DNA of 64,000 nucleotides from Diadema setosum (lineage: Eukaryota; Echinodermata; Echinoidea; Diadematoida; Diadematidae), in contig CM067069.1 in NCBI GenBank assembly GCA_033980235.1, forward strand, positions 22,010,034 through 22,074,033, in the 5' to 3' direction. The notes under the pieces were generated by a model. It had not been told where the DNA came from. It worked only from the letters and a program-made list of their open reading frames with translations, and searched no databases. Positions 1 to 25,903 of this stretch are shown here, piece by piece. The first letter of the stretch is position 1; every line of letters starts with the position of its first letter. The translations under genes were made by a program, and so were the position numbers.

Positions 1-66
1 AATGAAAATCCATTGTTATTTTCAGCAAGAAGATGAAAATGTACAACTTAGGTCCGGATTTTGATC

Positions 67-112
67 CCTCTCCCCCTCCCCCCCCCCCCCTCGACTCCGG
101 GGGGGGGGGGGG
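67..112. repeat. C-tract/G-tract hairpin
   Basis: A run of C is followed by TCGACTCC and a run of G, giving a self-complementary C/G homopolymer hairpin. The same C/G style recurs in the repeat region at 18.9-33.7 kb, so this is probably the edge of a dispersed repeat. Homopolymer lengths in such tracts are unreliable in assemblies. Confidence 0.6.
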
Positions 113-377
113 TGGCAGCCCTGGATCAGCAATAAACAAACTTGGAACTATAGTCAGCAATATTGCACAAACTCAGCTGGGCTCTCTTCACCATACAGCG
201 AGAGGGCCTTGACAAAAGGCTACCCACCACACTGCACCTACCACCTCCCTGATTGTAGGTACATTGTAGGATCTTTGGTACACCCCCACCACCAACAAAC
301 TGATGTAGCCTCTCTAGGTACACTTCTCTGCTGATCGATGCCGGATATAGTGAAGAACACTGTGCTGAATTTCCAGA

Positions 378-14144
<13,767 letters not shown>

Positions 14145-17100
14145 AAGGCAGTTGTTGCAGGCCGTTTGCAGAGTTATTTATGCATAATTTGATGCCTGGG
14201 AGTGTACCAAAATCAGGAACACATTGACAGCTGTAAAGACAGTTTGGTAGTAAATGCTTGATAAGTAATTTTCCAACTCGGCCAAATATTTGTACTTTTA
14301 TTAATGGGCCATTCCATCAACACCAAACACCTACGGTGTCAGGGACATTTTCACTCCTCATTACTTATTAAAGACCTATCCTTGTGTTTTGCTACATGTT
14401 AAATCATCAAACTTAAGCCCTCAAATTGTTGTTCAGGGTGCTCAACAACTTTAAATCTGAGCATGTTGCAAGCTGTGAATGTGAAAATATTGTGGAAATT
14501 GTATGTGCACGGAGTGCACATCATGAGCATGTAGTGCACAATATTTTACAGCTTATCTCTCCTCGTGCGCTTTTCATTTAATGTTCTCATGTTTTGGGCA
14601 CAAATTTTTAAGTTCCAGGCAGTTTTATGTTTCTCAAGATGTACACATGTTTTTCACATGTTTGAATACTTTTTATTTTGAGCATAAAAGTTGCAAATTC
14701 TTGAGGATGTTGCATAGCATGTTGCTGGCTTTTGAGGATGTTGCACCAGAATTTGAACAGATTGCAGCACATGCTCAAACCCCTCATGCACCACCCTGGT
14801 GTCTGTTGCTTTGGTTGTTGCTATCTTTAGTGTCATTACCTTAGTAGTGAGGCAGTTCAGTGACAAGGTCCCCAACAGTGGCAATATGTACATATCCTTG
14901 GCAAATCGTGAAAATGAAGAAGTTGTAATTACTAGATTTACTTTTGAAAATAGTGCTTTTTTAACGAGAATATAAAATGAGAAAATAATCTTGGAGTAGA
15001 TCCATGAAACAAGAAAATGAAATCAGTGAAAGAAGCAAGCATAATATCAAAAACTTTTAGAAGTATGGCCATCAGCACATTCTGAATATGCTTACTTGAG
15101 TTATCAACAATGGCATGCCACTTGTTTGTTTGCAAGCCTATAATATTACTCATCTTTTTAGAGGAGTATTTCATCAGGTTTCTTTCAAGAATGCAGTTTT
15201 AAAACAGGGAAAGCCTAGTCTTGCTTAGATTGTATCATAATATATTTGTCTATTTGATCATGTGTTGAAGAAGAAAAAAACACTATTTAAAAAGTAATGT
15301 GGCAGCTGTGTCATTACAACACATTTTTTAAGAATGGGGAAACCAATCTTAAGATGATTGACATACATGTTGTAATGTCACACACATGAAAAAAAAAAAC
15401 TCTGCTGTAATCATTTAATTCAGATTCTGCAAGAGTTCTCAAGACTTTTTATTCAAATTCATACATAGATGTTTGTAAGAATGTTACTATCATATTACTG
15501 ACACTTCCGTATATACAGTGTATGTTGCAATATTTTGTATCCAGTGAATAATTCATAATGATGGCATTTATATTTTCAAGAAATATGTTGATGCTGTCTG
15601 CAACTTGTGAAAATTTTCTTCTTCATGATGTAATGATGTCTGAAATCATGAGATATGTATAGAATAATTGCTATTTTCAGGTAGTTAGTGTAGGTGTGCA
15701 TTGTATGAATCCACTGTTAAAGCACATATCTCTACAGACAGACTACGACAGCTGCTCACATCACAACATCAGCTATAATTTGCTGTACAGAGTTAATCCA
15801 GAATGAAGTTCTGAGTGAAACTTGATTGTGGCTATGGTTTCAAAAATCAAGTGATAAAACTTGCTTTCAGAATTTACCATGATGTAAACCATTTTTAGAC
15901 TAGAGTGCAGGTCTGTCAGTTACATTGTATGTAGAATTTGCTCACTTCAACCTGAATTCAGAAATTGCTCTAGATAGTTATCTTCATTAAACTTCTTACA
16001 CATACATGTACTGCATGAACATAATTTTCTTGGGAGGTTTTTAGGTCATTAGGATGAAGGTCAAAGGTCAGGTAAATTATGCTACTGAAAGGTAGGGAAT
16101 CCCATTTGCATGCCTTAAATGAAGAGTTGTATGAATACAGTGGTATGTTGAAAAGAGTATCATTTTAGAAACTCCCATAAAGTATTGAAAGTGGAAGGTA
16201 ACATTTAGTACATTTTTTTGACCGTTAGATTTTGAATTGAATTGTTTTCGGGGCTCACCGTAAATTCCAGTACATTACTAGGCTACCTTTGCAGACCCAT
16301 GCACTGCATGTGTGTCCATCATGTATATTTTGTGAAGAAAGTTCATCAACACTTACAAACATTTCTATATACATTCTTGCCAAACACTCTATATGTTATT
16401 ACATCAGCTCTTGTACTTTTAGATTTGTGTTTATAGATCACAAATACAGAAGAATGCAACAAAAAGGCTTAAGTGTGGCTGACACACAGAACTACTGAGT
16501 AGTTGAGTTTTGTGCATTATTCAAATTTTAGATAACTGTTGGCTTCCAAATTTCTAAGCAGTGGCCTAAACAAGTCCCCTGAGGTTCATATTTAATGTTT
16601 TGCTGCATTTTGGGAGGTCTGTAAAAGGTATCCCCTGCCTTTAATGGTGAGATTACACTCTTTTCCCCCATTCAGAGATGTGCCTTGAAAATGACCTAAT
16701 GTATACACTTAATTATTAACTCGTGTACGTGTACATGGATATATAGTGAATAAGTAGGGAAAGATTTGAGCCATGGGGTCAAAGGTCAAAAGAAAATGCT
16801 GGAAATTTCCTTTTCTATCTATATTGTGAAAATGGCTCAAAGTGTTGTCATGAATATTAGTGGATTTAAACAGATAGTGGTTATTTTCCAATCATATGAA
16901 GCCATTGTCTCACATTAGCAAGATGTTCTGTACACCTCTTGGGAGAAAATGTGAAATAGTGGAGGCATAATAATCACCATAGCAACATTTCTGTTTTTTG
17001 TTTGTTGTTTGTTTTTTTTTTTTGGTTTTGGGGGGTTTTTTTTGTAACGATTATAAAATAGATGTTTGGACTTTAAACATGATATGACATCAATCTTATG

Positions 17101-18872
17101 ATATGACTGTGCAGCTGATAATATTAAGTCATGCCTTTTTTAAACAGGTCTAGGTTGATTTTAAGACTCGTGCCTGATTACATGACAAGGGGTAATCTTA
17201 TGGATCAGTGTTCTTACAAGTTGTTATGTGTGCTTATCCTTGTATGTGCAGAGTGAATAAAGTCGACAATGTATGATTATACAATAATTCAGACGTCTTT
17301 TAAAAGTCTTTACTCCTTTAGAAGTGTATAGGCAGAGTCTTCATCAAATAATGCATTGTCATGGTACATAAATGACCTAAATGTTGTAAATTGAACTACT
17401 CCAAGCTTTAAAGCAATTCACTTGAAATTCCATTTGTGAATAATGACATTTGTAGGTATGAAAGACATCTACATTTTTTTAAATACATGTACATAATATG
17501 TACATGTAAATGTGTTCCTGATATAGCAACATTATTTTTTTTTTTCAGACAAATCATACAAAATCTTTTGATCAAACTACTCTTCCAGACTCTTGAGCAT
17601 TTTTAGGTGGACTTTGGCATATATAACCATTTTATGTTGTCATGCAAGATAATTTTTGTGGGTATCAAGAAATGTGCTGACATGGCAACAGTAGTTTGAA
17701 TAATTAACAATAGTATATCTGTAATGCCCCTTACTACTGTCAGTCCTCAAAGGACACAAAAATCCTCATAAAGAGAAAAAAATAAAGAAAAGGAGAAAAA
17801 GTTATTGATTAATCATAATGCGAATTATGTATGTGTATTTTTAGTGCCTACAACAGAATCATCTGAAGGAGGAAGCACAAATACATGTATGTAAAGGTAG
17901 CTTGTTCCAAGGCAAGGATCCAAATTGAACAAATGACCTTTCACCGCACATGTTTTATTTGGGGAACAATGAGAAGACAAGTATGCAAGAATGAAATGAT
18001 CTTACTGGAGTAAACTGTTGAAATGCAGAATCATACAAACCATTAAAAAAAAATGTGTAGGTCCATTACTCTCTATCTACTTCTCCAGCTTTTGAACAAT
18101 TCAAACAAATTTTAAGTATTGAATGGTAGCAGAACAGTTTGTTCTGGTGAGTTAATGTACACGCCATCAGAGTAACTGAGGAAAGTATAGATACAGTGTA
18201 GGCAGTAGTTGGGAATTTTCTTTTCTGTGTTAAAACCGCGAAGTCAGTTTGTCTAAGTTTCGGATGTTAGTCTGTTACGTTAAACAGGATGAATGATAGG
18301 TGAGTTGGAAAGTTAATAAAACAAATGTGTATATAAATATGAGATACAGGTATACGACATACAAGAGAATCATTATCATTGATATTAATAAATTTTGCAG
18401 CCGTCATGTTGGGTTGGCAACCTGTCAGGGCCTACCACATACCCAGTACTGAATCAAGAGTTGCTATCATGCATATGAATTTATTATGAAATGGGGCCCA
18501 GAACACCATGACGCTGATTCATTTGCATAAATATTTAAAACTGTTGTGTAATCTTATAAAATAATTTAAAAAAACCGCAAAATTATCTTGTAATTATCAA
18601 TTTAGCTCTATGTGATTTCATTCATATACACGTAACTAAACATTCTAAAAACAATTTTAGCAAGTTGTACGTGTGTAGCAGCACAAGGATTCATTCTTTC
18701 ATTTTCTCACCACCAAGAATTGTTTTTTGTCCATTCTCTGACCATATTTGCTCGATTGTGGTCACTCCGCGAATATTCTACACTGACAGGGTGAGGGAGA
18801 GTCCGCTAATATTCTACACTGACAAAGTGAGGGAGCCAGAGCCCGCTAATATTCGACACTGAAAGTAACCTG
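14145..18872 (+). other. PHYHD1 3' UTR and intergenic sequence
   Basis: 4.7 kb of AT-rich sequence without a recognisable exon, RNA gene or strong ORF. Several AATAAA hexamers occur (for example 17256-17261), so the transcript end cannot be chosen from sequence. A decayed dispersed repeat with DR1 motifs lies at about 16016-16995. Confidence 0.5.
16016..16995 (+). repeat. Decayed copy of the GGAGGCAT dispersed repeat
   Basis: The phrase GAGGCATAATAATCACCATAGCAACATTTCT near 16963-16993 matches the right end of the fuller copy at 62665-63812. DR1-like hexamer pairs occur at 16058-16070 and 16076+700 (16776-16788), as in that copy. The boundaries are approximate, and the first DR1 may belong to a separate fragment. 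Confidence 0.5.
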
Positions 18873-19786
18873 CAACCATGGGCGTAAATCCCGGGGGGAT
18901 GGGGAATGCATCCCCCCCCCCCCCCCCCCCCCGAAATGGAGGAGGGGGGATGGCCTGTACAATCTTCCCCCCTCCCTGAAATTTGAGGGGAAAAAATGGA
19001 GGAAGCAGAAATGTGATTGTATCAATTTTGGCATATAGCATGACGTTCGTATGCCCGCCTTCACTAGAGACAGGTAACAGAGCTGAACAGTATTCTATCT
19101 TGTAGGATAATGTATACATAATTTTCTCAAGCGCTCGCTCGTGAAGAAAGTAATATCGACATAAGGTATGGTCCCGGACGTTGACAACGTCAAATAGTAT
19201 AGGCCTACATGTAAACATGCTATGACGCGAGCAACTCGGGACCATCTGGAAATTATGTACGAAAACAAACAAACAAACAGTATGTAACAAAAACTATACC
19301 GCCATAATTGAACCCCCCCCCCTCCATTTCCTGAATCATTCCTGAAATGATGACTCTGATGACTCAGTCAGGATACATCTATGAGCATACCCATCAGGTA
19401 TGATCAGGGGCGTCGAATCTATCGGGGGGGGGGGGGGAGGGGCATTTGCCCCGCCCCTACGGAAATGGTGGGGGCAGACAAAAGTTTGTCCCTTAAGCAA
19501 TTCCCAAGATGAGGACAAATCTCGAACTTTCTGCATGGAAATTGTCCAGATACCGCCAGAACTATGCACCGGACCGTTGAATTGCAATCATAAACATGCA
19601 AAAGCTCCGCTACTGGGTCCCTTTCGATAGACTTTGTACACTTGTGAGATTGACGTATTTCCTTATATTTTATCAAAGAGTGTGCAGCAGATCTTTCACT
19701 TACAAAAGCTCCCTCATATGCGGAGGCGTTGATGGGGGGGGGGGGGGGGATGGTTCCCCCATAAAGGTATTGGGGACAAACATGAT

Positions 19787-21037
19787 TGATTGATAATCGT
19801 TTATTGGAACAAACATGCAAAGTAGTAGCCCGAAGGCTAAATTATAATGCATGACATGAAAAACGTATAAATTACATCAAACAACAGACATTATATAAAC
19901 ATTTTAACTATAACAAATACACCACATTTCCCTGTGATTGATTCAATGCAATATAAAAATTCAATAAATATATTTTGCATATCATCTGTTTAAAAAAAAA
20001 AAAAAAAAACTCATTAACCACTAGCACTTTAATACTCAAATAACTGTGTTTGCATTCATTTTTAACTGAACTTAACGTCAATTCCCCAAATCCAATTACA
20101 ATGTACTCGTATCAATTATTACAGAAAACACAAAACAAAAAATACTTTACAATACAAATACACAAACTAATAAATTATTTCTTATTGCACAAGCACCGTA
20201 TGATATAAATTCATGAGGGTGAATATACTACTCATAAGATACCTGTACATTTAATGGCAAAATGCGATCTCTATCTTACATTTTAAAGAGTGACCACTGG
20301 TGTTTAACAAAAATGGGAAATCAGCAGGACTAATAATGCACCAGTATGTTGTGTGGGCGTAATGGTGTGTATGAACTTTTTTTTTTTAATAAAAAAAAAA
20401 TAACAGAAAAAGCAAGTGAAAATGCCAAAAAGGGAAAGAGGGGGAGGGAGTGCAAGTGAGGTATTGAAAGAGAGAGTGTGAATACCAAACTCTGATCACC
20501 TGTGTTTTTGTTATGATGTAATGTTTACATCATACCCAATCTGTAAATCTACATATCATATCATAAAACCTCGTCTCACAATAACTATTTTCACCTATTT
20601 CCCCCATACAAACACCTATTTCATAATCCCTACTATCTCCTCCACAATACAACTCCATGTACAATCCAATCCCATAACTGCGAAACACATTATATCTCAA
20701 CATAATACCACTATCTAATTGACATAAAAACATCAAACAGTAAAGGCATAAATTCATAAAATGAGCATTAACGTGAACATATACTGGCAATAAGATATAA
20801 CATAATTGATAAGAACTAAAAAAAAAAATAGCATTAGCAAACAACATTAGCATTGAGTTAGCATTGATGGTTCAATACTGGAGGAGGTTGACGACTTCAA
20901 GTATCTTGGGGTGAGAATGCAGCAAAATGGTGATAACAGCAGGGAAATTAAAAGCCGACTAGCTATGAGTTTGAAGGCATTGAATGCCATGAGGAAACTG
21001 TGGCAAGGACAAGACAAGGAGACAAAACTCAGATCAT
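19787..21037. mobile_element. LINE insertion, apparently inverted internally (twin-primed)
   Basis: The left part (from about 19787) reads on the minus strand as a LINE-type 3' end: an AATAAA-containing tail ending in short TCAA repeats. The right part (about 20866-21037) reads on the plus strand as a reverse-transcriptase C-terminal fragment, VDDFKYLGVRMQQNG and then EIKSRLAMSLKALNAMRKLW. Copy C of the host repeat (about 33553-33590) shows the uninterrupted target, ACAAACATGTCATTTTACTCC. Confidence 0.65.
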
Positions 21038-22529
21038 TTTGCTCCTCGTAACTCCCGAGGTGTGGAAATGTTCTTACTTTTTTGATAGAAAACTGTCTAA
21101 ATATTTCACCCAAAGATGGCTGAATTTCAATTAAGAGGGGGATAGGCCTAACCCCTCCCATACCCTCCCCGTTCAGTCCTTTCTACTTAATACACCTTAG
21201 AGTGACAGATTTTAAAATGTTTCATCTTAAGTGTGCACCAGGTTTGTTACTTCAGTTTAAAAAAAAAAAATGCAAAAGTTCCGTGGGTGGGAGGAGATAT
21301 CTAGATACTTTTTATCAACGAAGGGTTCCCCCCCCCCCAAAAAAAAAAAAGAAAACAAGGCAAGTACCATAATGTGTCTCGTCCATTCGCGTACAAGAAA
21401 ATTGTACGCGAATGAGATATAACAGATAAAAAGAGATATAAAAGGGTAAACATTTATGGCAAAAAAGAAACGTGCCATAAAAACTTAACATTGGGCCCTT
21501 AAAGTTCGTTGACTCCTGCCTGTGACCTTTCACCTTGTGGTGACCATCCACTCCTCAAGGGACATCTACCGTCCAAGTTTGGTCACAAACGGGGCAAACA
21601 TATAATTTTGATCCCCAATGATTCCCAAACTGAGGAAAATTTTCTTGCGTTTTTTGATAGAAAACTGTCCAAATATCTTATCCAAAGTGTGCACCAGATT
21701 GCAGAATTTCAATTCTGAAAATGAAAAAAAAAAAAAATCTGTCTCGGCTGGGAGGGGGATATACCCCTCCCCCTTTCGGTTCTTTTCCTTTTTTTCTTTT
21801 TAGATTGACAGATTCCCAAATGTTTTATCTTAAGTGTGACCAGGTCTGTCACTTCCGTTACAAAAAAGAACACAAAATATCCACCGCGGGTGGGATTGGA
21901 TATCTTCTTTCAATCAACCCTTTCCCCTCTTTGTTTCCCATTAAAAACTTGGGTACACTTCGGGGATTGACAGCTTTCCGAATTTTCTTATCAAAACTTT
22001 TCATTTGTATATGTATTCTAAGAATACAAAAGCCCACTAGTATGCAGGGACGTCGACCCTGGAGGACTGGGGGGGGGGGGGCAAACGTCATTTTGTCCCC
22101 CAATAATTCCCGAAATGAGGAAAATTTCCTTGCGTTTTGTTCAAATATCTTATCCAAAGTGTACACCAGATTGCTGAGTTTCAATTCAATAAAATGCAAA
22201 ATCTCTCGTGCTTGGGAGGGGGATACCCCCTCCCAACCCCCCCCCCCCCCCCCTCTGTGCCCCTTTCCCTAGCCTTCACACTTTTCAGATTTACAAAAAA
22301 TTCTGAATAATTCTGAGTGCACAAGAACAATCACTTATATTCCGAAAACTCGAAAGTTCCTTCATGTACAAGAGGAATATCCCCTTTTAATCAACCCTTT
22401 CCTCGCTCAATTCCCCCATCACAGATCAGTTTTTTTTTTTATTAAATTTCCCAAATATTCCATCTTTTTAATATGCGTATACGAGATATCCCAATTTCAA
22501 CTTTAAAAAGGCAAAAGCTCCCTCGTACG

Positions 22530-23040
22530 GGAAGGATCTACATCAAAATATTCTGCTACCATAAACAAGATGGACTGTTTCAAGTCGACAAAACACGCAA
22601 AAACACGCATCAAATTGCACCATATACAACATCAAAATGCAAAAAGTTCTCACCGTGGGAGGGGGAACATCCCCCTCCCACCCCCCCCCCCCCCCCGCTA
22701 GCTCGCTCCGCTCGCTCGGGTTCGGTCGCGTTCATGATATTAAGTGTAAGAATTAATACAAGAAGTTTATTTAAATGATACCTTTTTTTGCCAAATTGTT
22801 TTTAATAATCGACATCAAAATATATTGCTACCTTAAACAAGTGAGACTGTTTCAAGTCGACAAAACACGCAAAAAAAAAAAAAAAAAAAAAACCCGCATC
22901 AAATTGCACCATTTACAACATCAAAATGCGAAAAGTTCTCATCGTGGGAGGGGGAACCTCCCCTCCCACACCCTCCCCCCGCTCCCTCGCACAGATATTC
23001 CAACTCCACGTCCCTCCCCCACCCGCTATCATTAAAACGG
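22530..23040 (+). repeat. Tandem units of about 270 bp (two copies)
   Basis: Each unit contains CATCAAAATAT..TGCTACC, TTTCAAGTCGACAAAACACGC, ATCAAATTGCACCAT, AAAGTTCTCA and a GGGAGGGGGAA..CCTCCC hairpin. Further units lie at about 31830-32600 in composite copy B. Confidence 0.75.
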
Positions 23041-23635
23041 AACAATGCCCCTGGGATGATTGCTTTATTGACTTAAATCAAGAAAATTGAAAAACAATAG
23101 CTACAGGAAAATATCTTCTACGTTATTACATACAAAGAAATGGAGATCCATATTACCATCTTATTGAATTTATTAAGGCATTATTCAGGGGCTGCGCTAC
23201 GTTTTTGAAAGGGGGGTCAAATTCGCTTGTCAGTCAAGAAGAAAGAAAATCAAAAGACAAGAGAAACAACAACAAAAAAAAAGTCTTCATACTTTTTTAA
23301 GGTCTGATTTTCCGCTGAAAGTCGACTGACAAGCAAAAGAAAGAAAGAAACAAACAAACAAACAAAAACAAGAACAAAAAGTTTTCATACTTTTGCTGCC
23401 ACTCCCCTCCCACTTTATATTTCATGCAAAAGAGTGGGACATTCGATCCCTATAAAGTGTGTGTGTGTGTGTGGGGGGGGGGGGGCACCAAGCTTCTCTC
23501 CCCCCCCCCCCCCCCCCCCCCCAAGGCTGCGCCGGTCCGGTTATGGGCTTGTAATCGTGGTAATGGTGATTATCGCCGATCATCCCCCCCCCCTCCTCAG
23601 TACGGATTTACGCCGTTGCCTGCAACAGGATGATT

Positions 23636-24325
23636 ATGTCTCCTTATTATAGTTGTTTTATCATGTCCCCAACCAACATCAACCATAAACAACTATCACA
23701 ATATTTCACTCAAAGTTCTATTATAGTAGTTTTTAAATGATATAGAAAAAATAGCAATTGATGGTGTATATCGCTCTTTCTCTATTGTTGTCATCAAACT
23801 TAAGGTCTATCATTGTGCAAAATGAACTATAGTACTGAAACAAATTGTGTTTTTTTTTTGTCTTTGCAATTTGTGTATCTCTTTTTTGAAAACAAAAAAG
23901 CAACAACAAAATAATGTAGGCCTATACAACATACTATAACCCTGACCAGCTGACCTTGACCTAGCGACCAAACTTAGACAAACATTCAAGCACAAGGAAT
24001 ACATGAAATATAAAATATAAAATGGGATAAAAAACTTACAAACATTTTAAAAAGAGTGATGATCCTTATAGATTGCAGTTCCTATCTCACTCCATGCCAA
24101 TTCATGATGAGAAATTATTTCATGTTTGTCGAGCACACGACTGTGAAATGTCCCGTATAGCGTGAAAACCGTGGCCAAAATTCTTAAATTTCGATATCAG
24201 AAGATAGGCAAGACTCTGACAGGCTCTTGATGGCAATCATATAAAGGCCAAACGCAAATTTCCGCTGTTTACGCTTGGGAATTATCTCGAAAACATTTTC
24301 AGGGTTTAAATACACAGATGTACGA
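23636..24325 (+). other. Unassigned AT-rich intergenic DNA
   Basis: I see no gene, repeat structure or RNA signature here. Confidence 0.45.
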
Positions 24326-25399
24326 AAGACCATTAGTGCCACGGAGAAAAAAAAAAACTACTATTTCTACTAATCTGTTTAAACAGATTATAATCTGTAA
24401 TAACAGATTACGGTATTTCTACTAATCTGTTCAAACAGATTACAGTAATTCAACTAATCTGTTTGAACAGATTACGGTATTTCTACTAATCTGTTTAAAC
24501 AGATTACGGTATTTCTTCTAATCTGTATAAACAGATTACATTACTTCAACTAATCTGTTTAAACAGATTACGGTATTTCTTCTAATCTGTTTAAACAGAT
24601 TACATTACTTCAACTAATCTGTTTAAACAGATTATAATCTGTTATAACAGATTACGGTATTTCTACTAATCTGTTTAAACAGATTACGGTATTTCTTCTA
24701 ATCTGTTTAAACAGATTATAATCTGTAATAACAGATTACGGTAATTCTACTAATCTGTTATAACAGATTATAATCTGTAATAACAGATTACGGTAATTCT
24801 ACTAATCTGTTGTAACAGATTATAATCTGTAATAACAGATTAGAAGAAATACCGTAATCTGTTTAAACAGCTATTACAGTATTTCTTCTAATCTGTTTAA
24901 ACAGATTACGGTATTTCTTCTAATCTGTTTAAACAGATTATAATCTGTAATAACAGATTATAATCTGTTTAAACAGATTAGTAGAAATACTGTAATCTGT
25001 TATAACAGATTATAATCTGTTTAAACAGATTAGTTGAATTACTGTAATCTGTTTAAACAGATTAGCAGAAATACCGTAATCTGTTTAAACAGATTAGAAG
25101 AAATACCGTAATCTGTTATAACAGATTATAATCTGTTTGAACAGATTAGTTGAATTACTATAATCTGTTTAAACAGATTAGTGGAAATACCGTAATCTGT
25201 TTAAACAGATTAGTAGAAATACCGTAATCTGTTATTACAGATTACAATCTGTTTAAACAGATTAGGCTCAAGTTGAATTACTGTAATCTGTTTAAACAGA
25301 TTAGTAGAAATACCGTAATCTGTTATTACAGATTATAATCTGTTTAAACAGATTAGTAGAAATAGTAGTTTTTTTTTTCTCCGTGGCACTAATGGTCTT
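24326..25399. mobile_element. 1.07-kb foldback element built of 20-bp palindromes
   Basis: Outer inverted repeats AAGACCATTAGTGCCACGG (24326 on) and the complement ending at 25399 are continued by an A10-11/T10 tract and CTACTATTTCTAC. Between them lies the palindrome array 24371-25355, whose spacers switch to their reverse complement near the middle (about 24840-24950), so the whole element is one near-complete inverted repeat. ACAGATG occurs just outside both ends (24314-24320, 25400-25406), a possible target duplication, although five bases separate it from the left repeat. No ORF. The architecture resembles foldback transposons such as the sea urchin TU elements. Confidence 0.8.
24371..25355. 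repeat. Array of about 38 palindromes TAATCTGTTTAAACAGATTA
   Basis: By eye I count about 38 units. Outer arms TAATCTGT/ACAGATTA are almost invariant; the central four bases vary (TTAA, AATA, TATA, ATTA, TGAA, TCAA). Units either abut directly or are separated by exactly 12-bp spacers of a few types (CGGTATTTCTAC, CGGTATTTCTTC, CATTACTTCAAC), giving a 32-bp period. One unit near the centre is truncated and two spacers are expanded. Confidence 0.92.
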
Positions 25400-25548
25400 A
25401 CAGATGAGAGTCTTGCTTCATGATGCAATCTTCATAACGAACTGCGCGTGCATGCCAGAGAATCCTGGACAATTCGACCCCGGAATTACTCGACCCCGGA
25501 CAATGCCACACGATCCTGAACGGCTCGACCGGGTCGAGTTGTCCGAGA

Positions 25549-25601
25549 CGAGTTGTCCGATAACAATTCCGACCCTGCCGGAATTGTTATCGGACAACTC
25601 G
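25549..25601. repeat. Perfect 22-bp hairpin
   Basis: Arms 25549-25570 and 25580-25601 (core GAGTTGTCCGATAACAATTC) are exactly complementary around a 9-base loop. Shorter related phrases (CTCGACC, GTCGAGTTGTCCGA) lie just upstream at 25490-25550, so this is probably part of a small repeat. Confidence 0.85.
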
Positions 25602-25879
25602 ACACAATAGTGAATGAAACACATTTTAAAGCATACTTAGATTATAGATAAATGATGTACAAAAATATTTCTTTCAATCGAATTTCCACAGAATTCCTTT
25701 CATAAAAGGTATGATATATAATATTGTCATTGTGAAGTAATAATTCATTTATGGTACACATTTTCCCTATAGCCTACCCCGAAAATCTCAATATAACAAT
25801 TTATTTCGAGGGCAGCTGGTATGGTAAAGGTGCAGCTGTATGAAAATTTCTGTCACATGGAAGGCCCGTATAATAATGA

Positions 25880-25903
25880 TACATACATACATACATACAT
25901 ACA
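25880..25903 (-). repeat. (TGTA)n terminal microsatellite of a LINE
   Basis: Six tandem TACA units on the plus strand. They lie exactly at the 3' end of the minus-strand LINE that follows. CR1/L2-type elements typically end in short microsatellites rather than poly(A). Confidence 0.75.

Larger units (their letters stand above)
18873..23635 (+). repeat. Composite repeat copy A (interrupted by a LINE at 19787-21037)
   Basis: Starts with ACCATGGGCGTAAATCC and a long C tract. It then runs through modules recurring in the same order in copies B (27531-32600) and C (32687-33669): a TATCAATTTTGGCATA block, a GCGCTCGCTCG block, TCCATTTCCTGAATCAT, and AGGGGCGTCGA followed by a G run and GCCCCGCCCCTACGGAAATG. 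After that come several units of about 150-200 bp containing AGTGTGCACCAG and GGGAGGGGGAT..CCCCTCCC. ORFs here read out homopolymers and are not genes. Near the right edge, GGATTTACGCCG (about 23603-23614) resembles an inverted copy of the head. Confidence 0.65.

Noticed and set aside
18814..19290. 158-aa minus ORF with relatives at 28133-28369 and 32579-32995
   Set aside because: Similarity among the three comes from the composite repeat. The frames are not conserved and run into homopolymer-encoded Gly/Pro stretches.
24371..25355. Possible CRISPR array (regular repeats with short spacers)
   Set aside because: The DNA is animal, the 12-bp spacers are themselves repeated and far too short, and the whole array is an inverted repeat. 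There are no cas genes.
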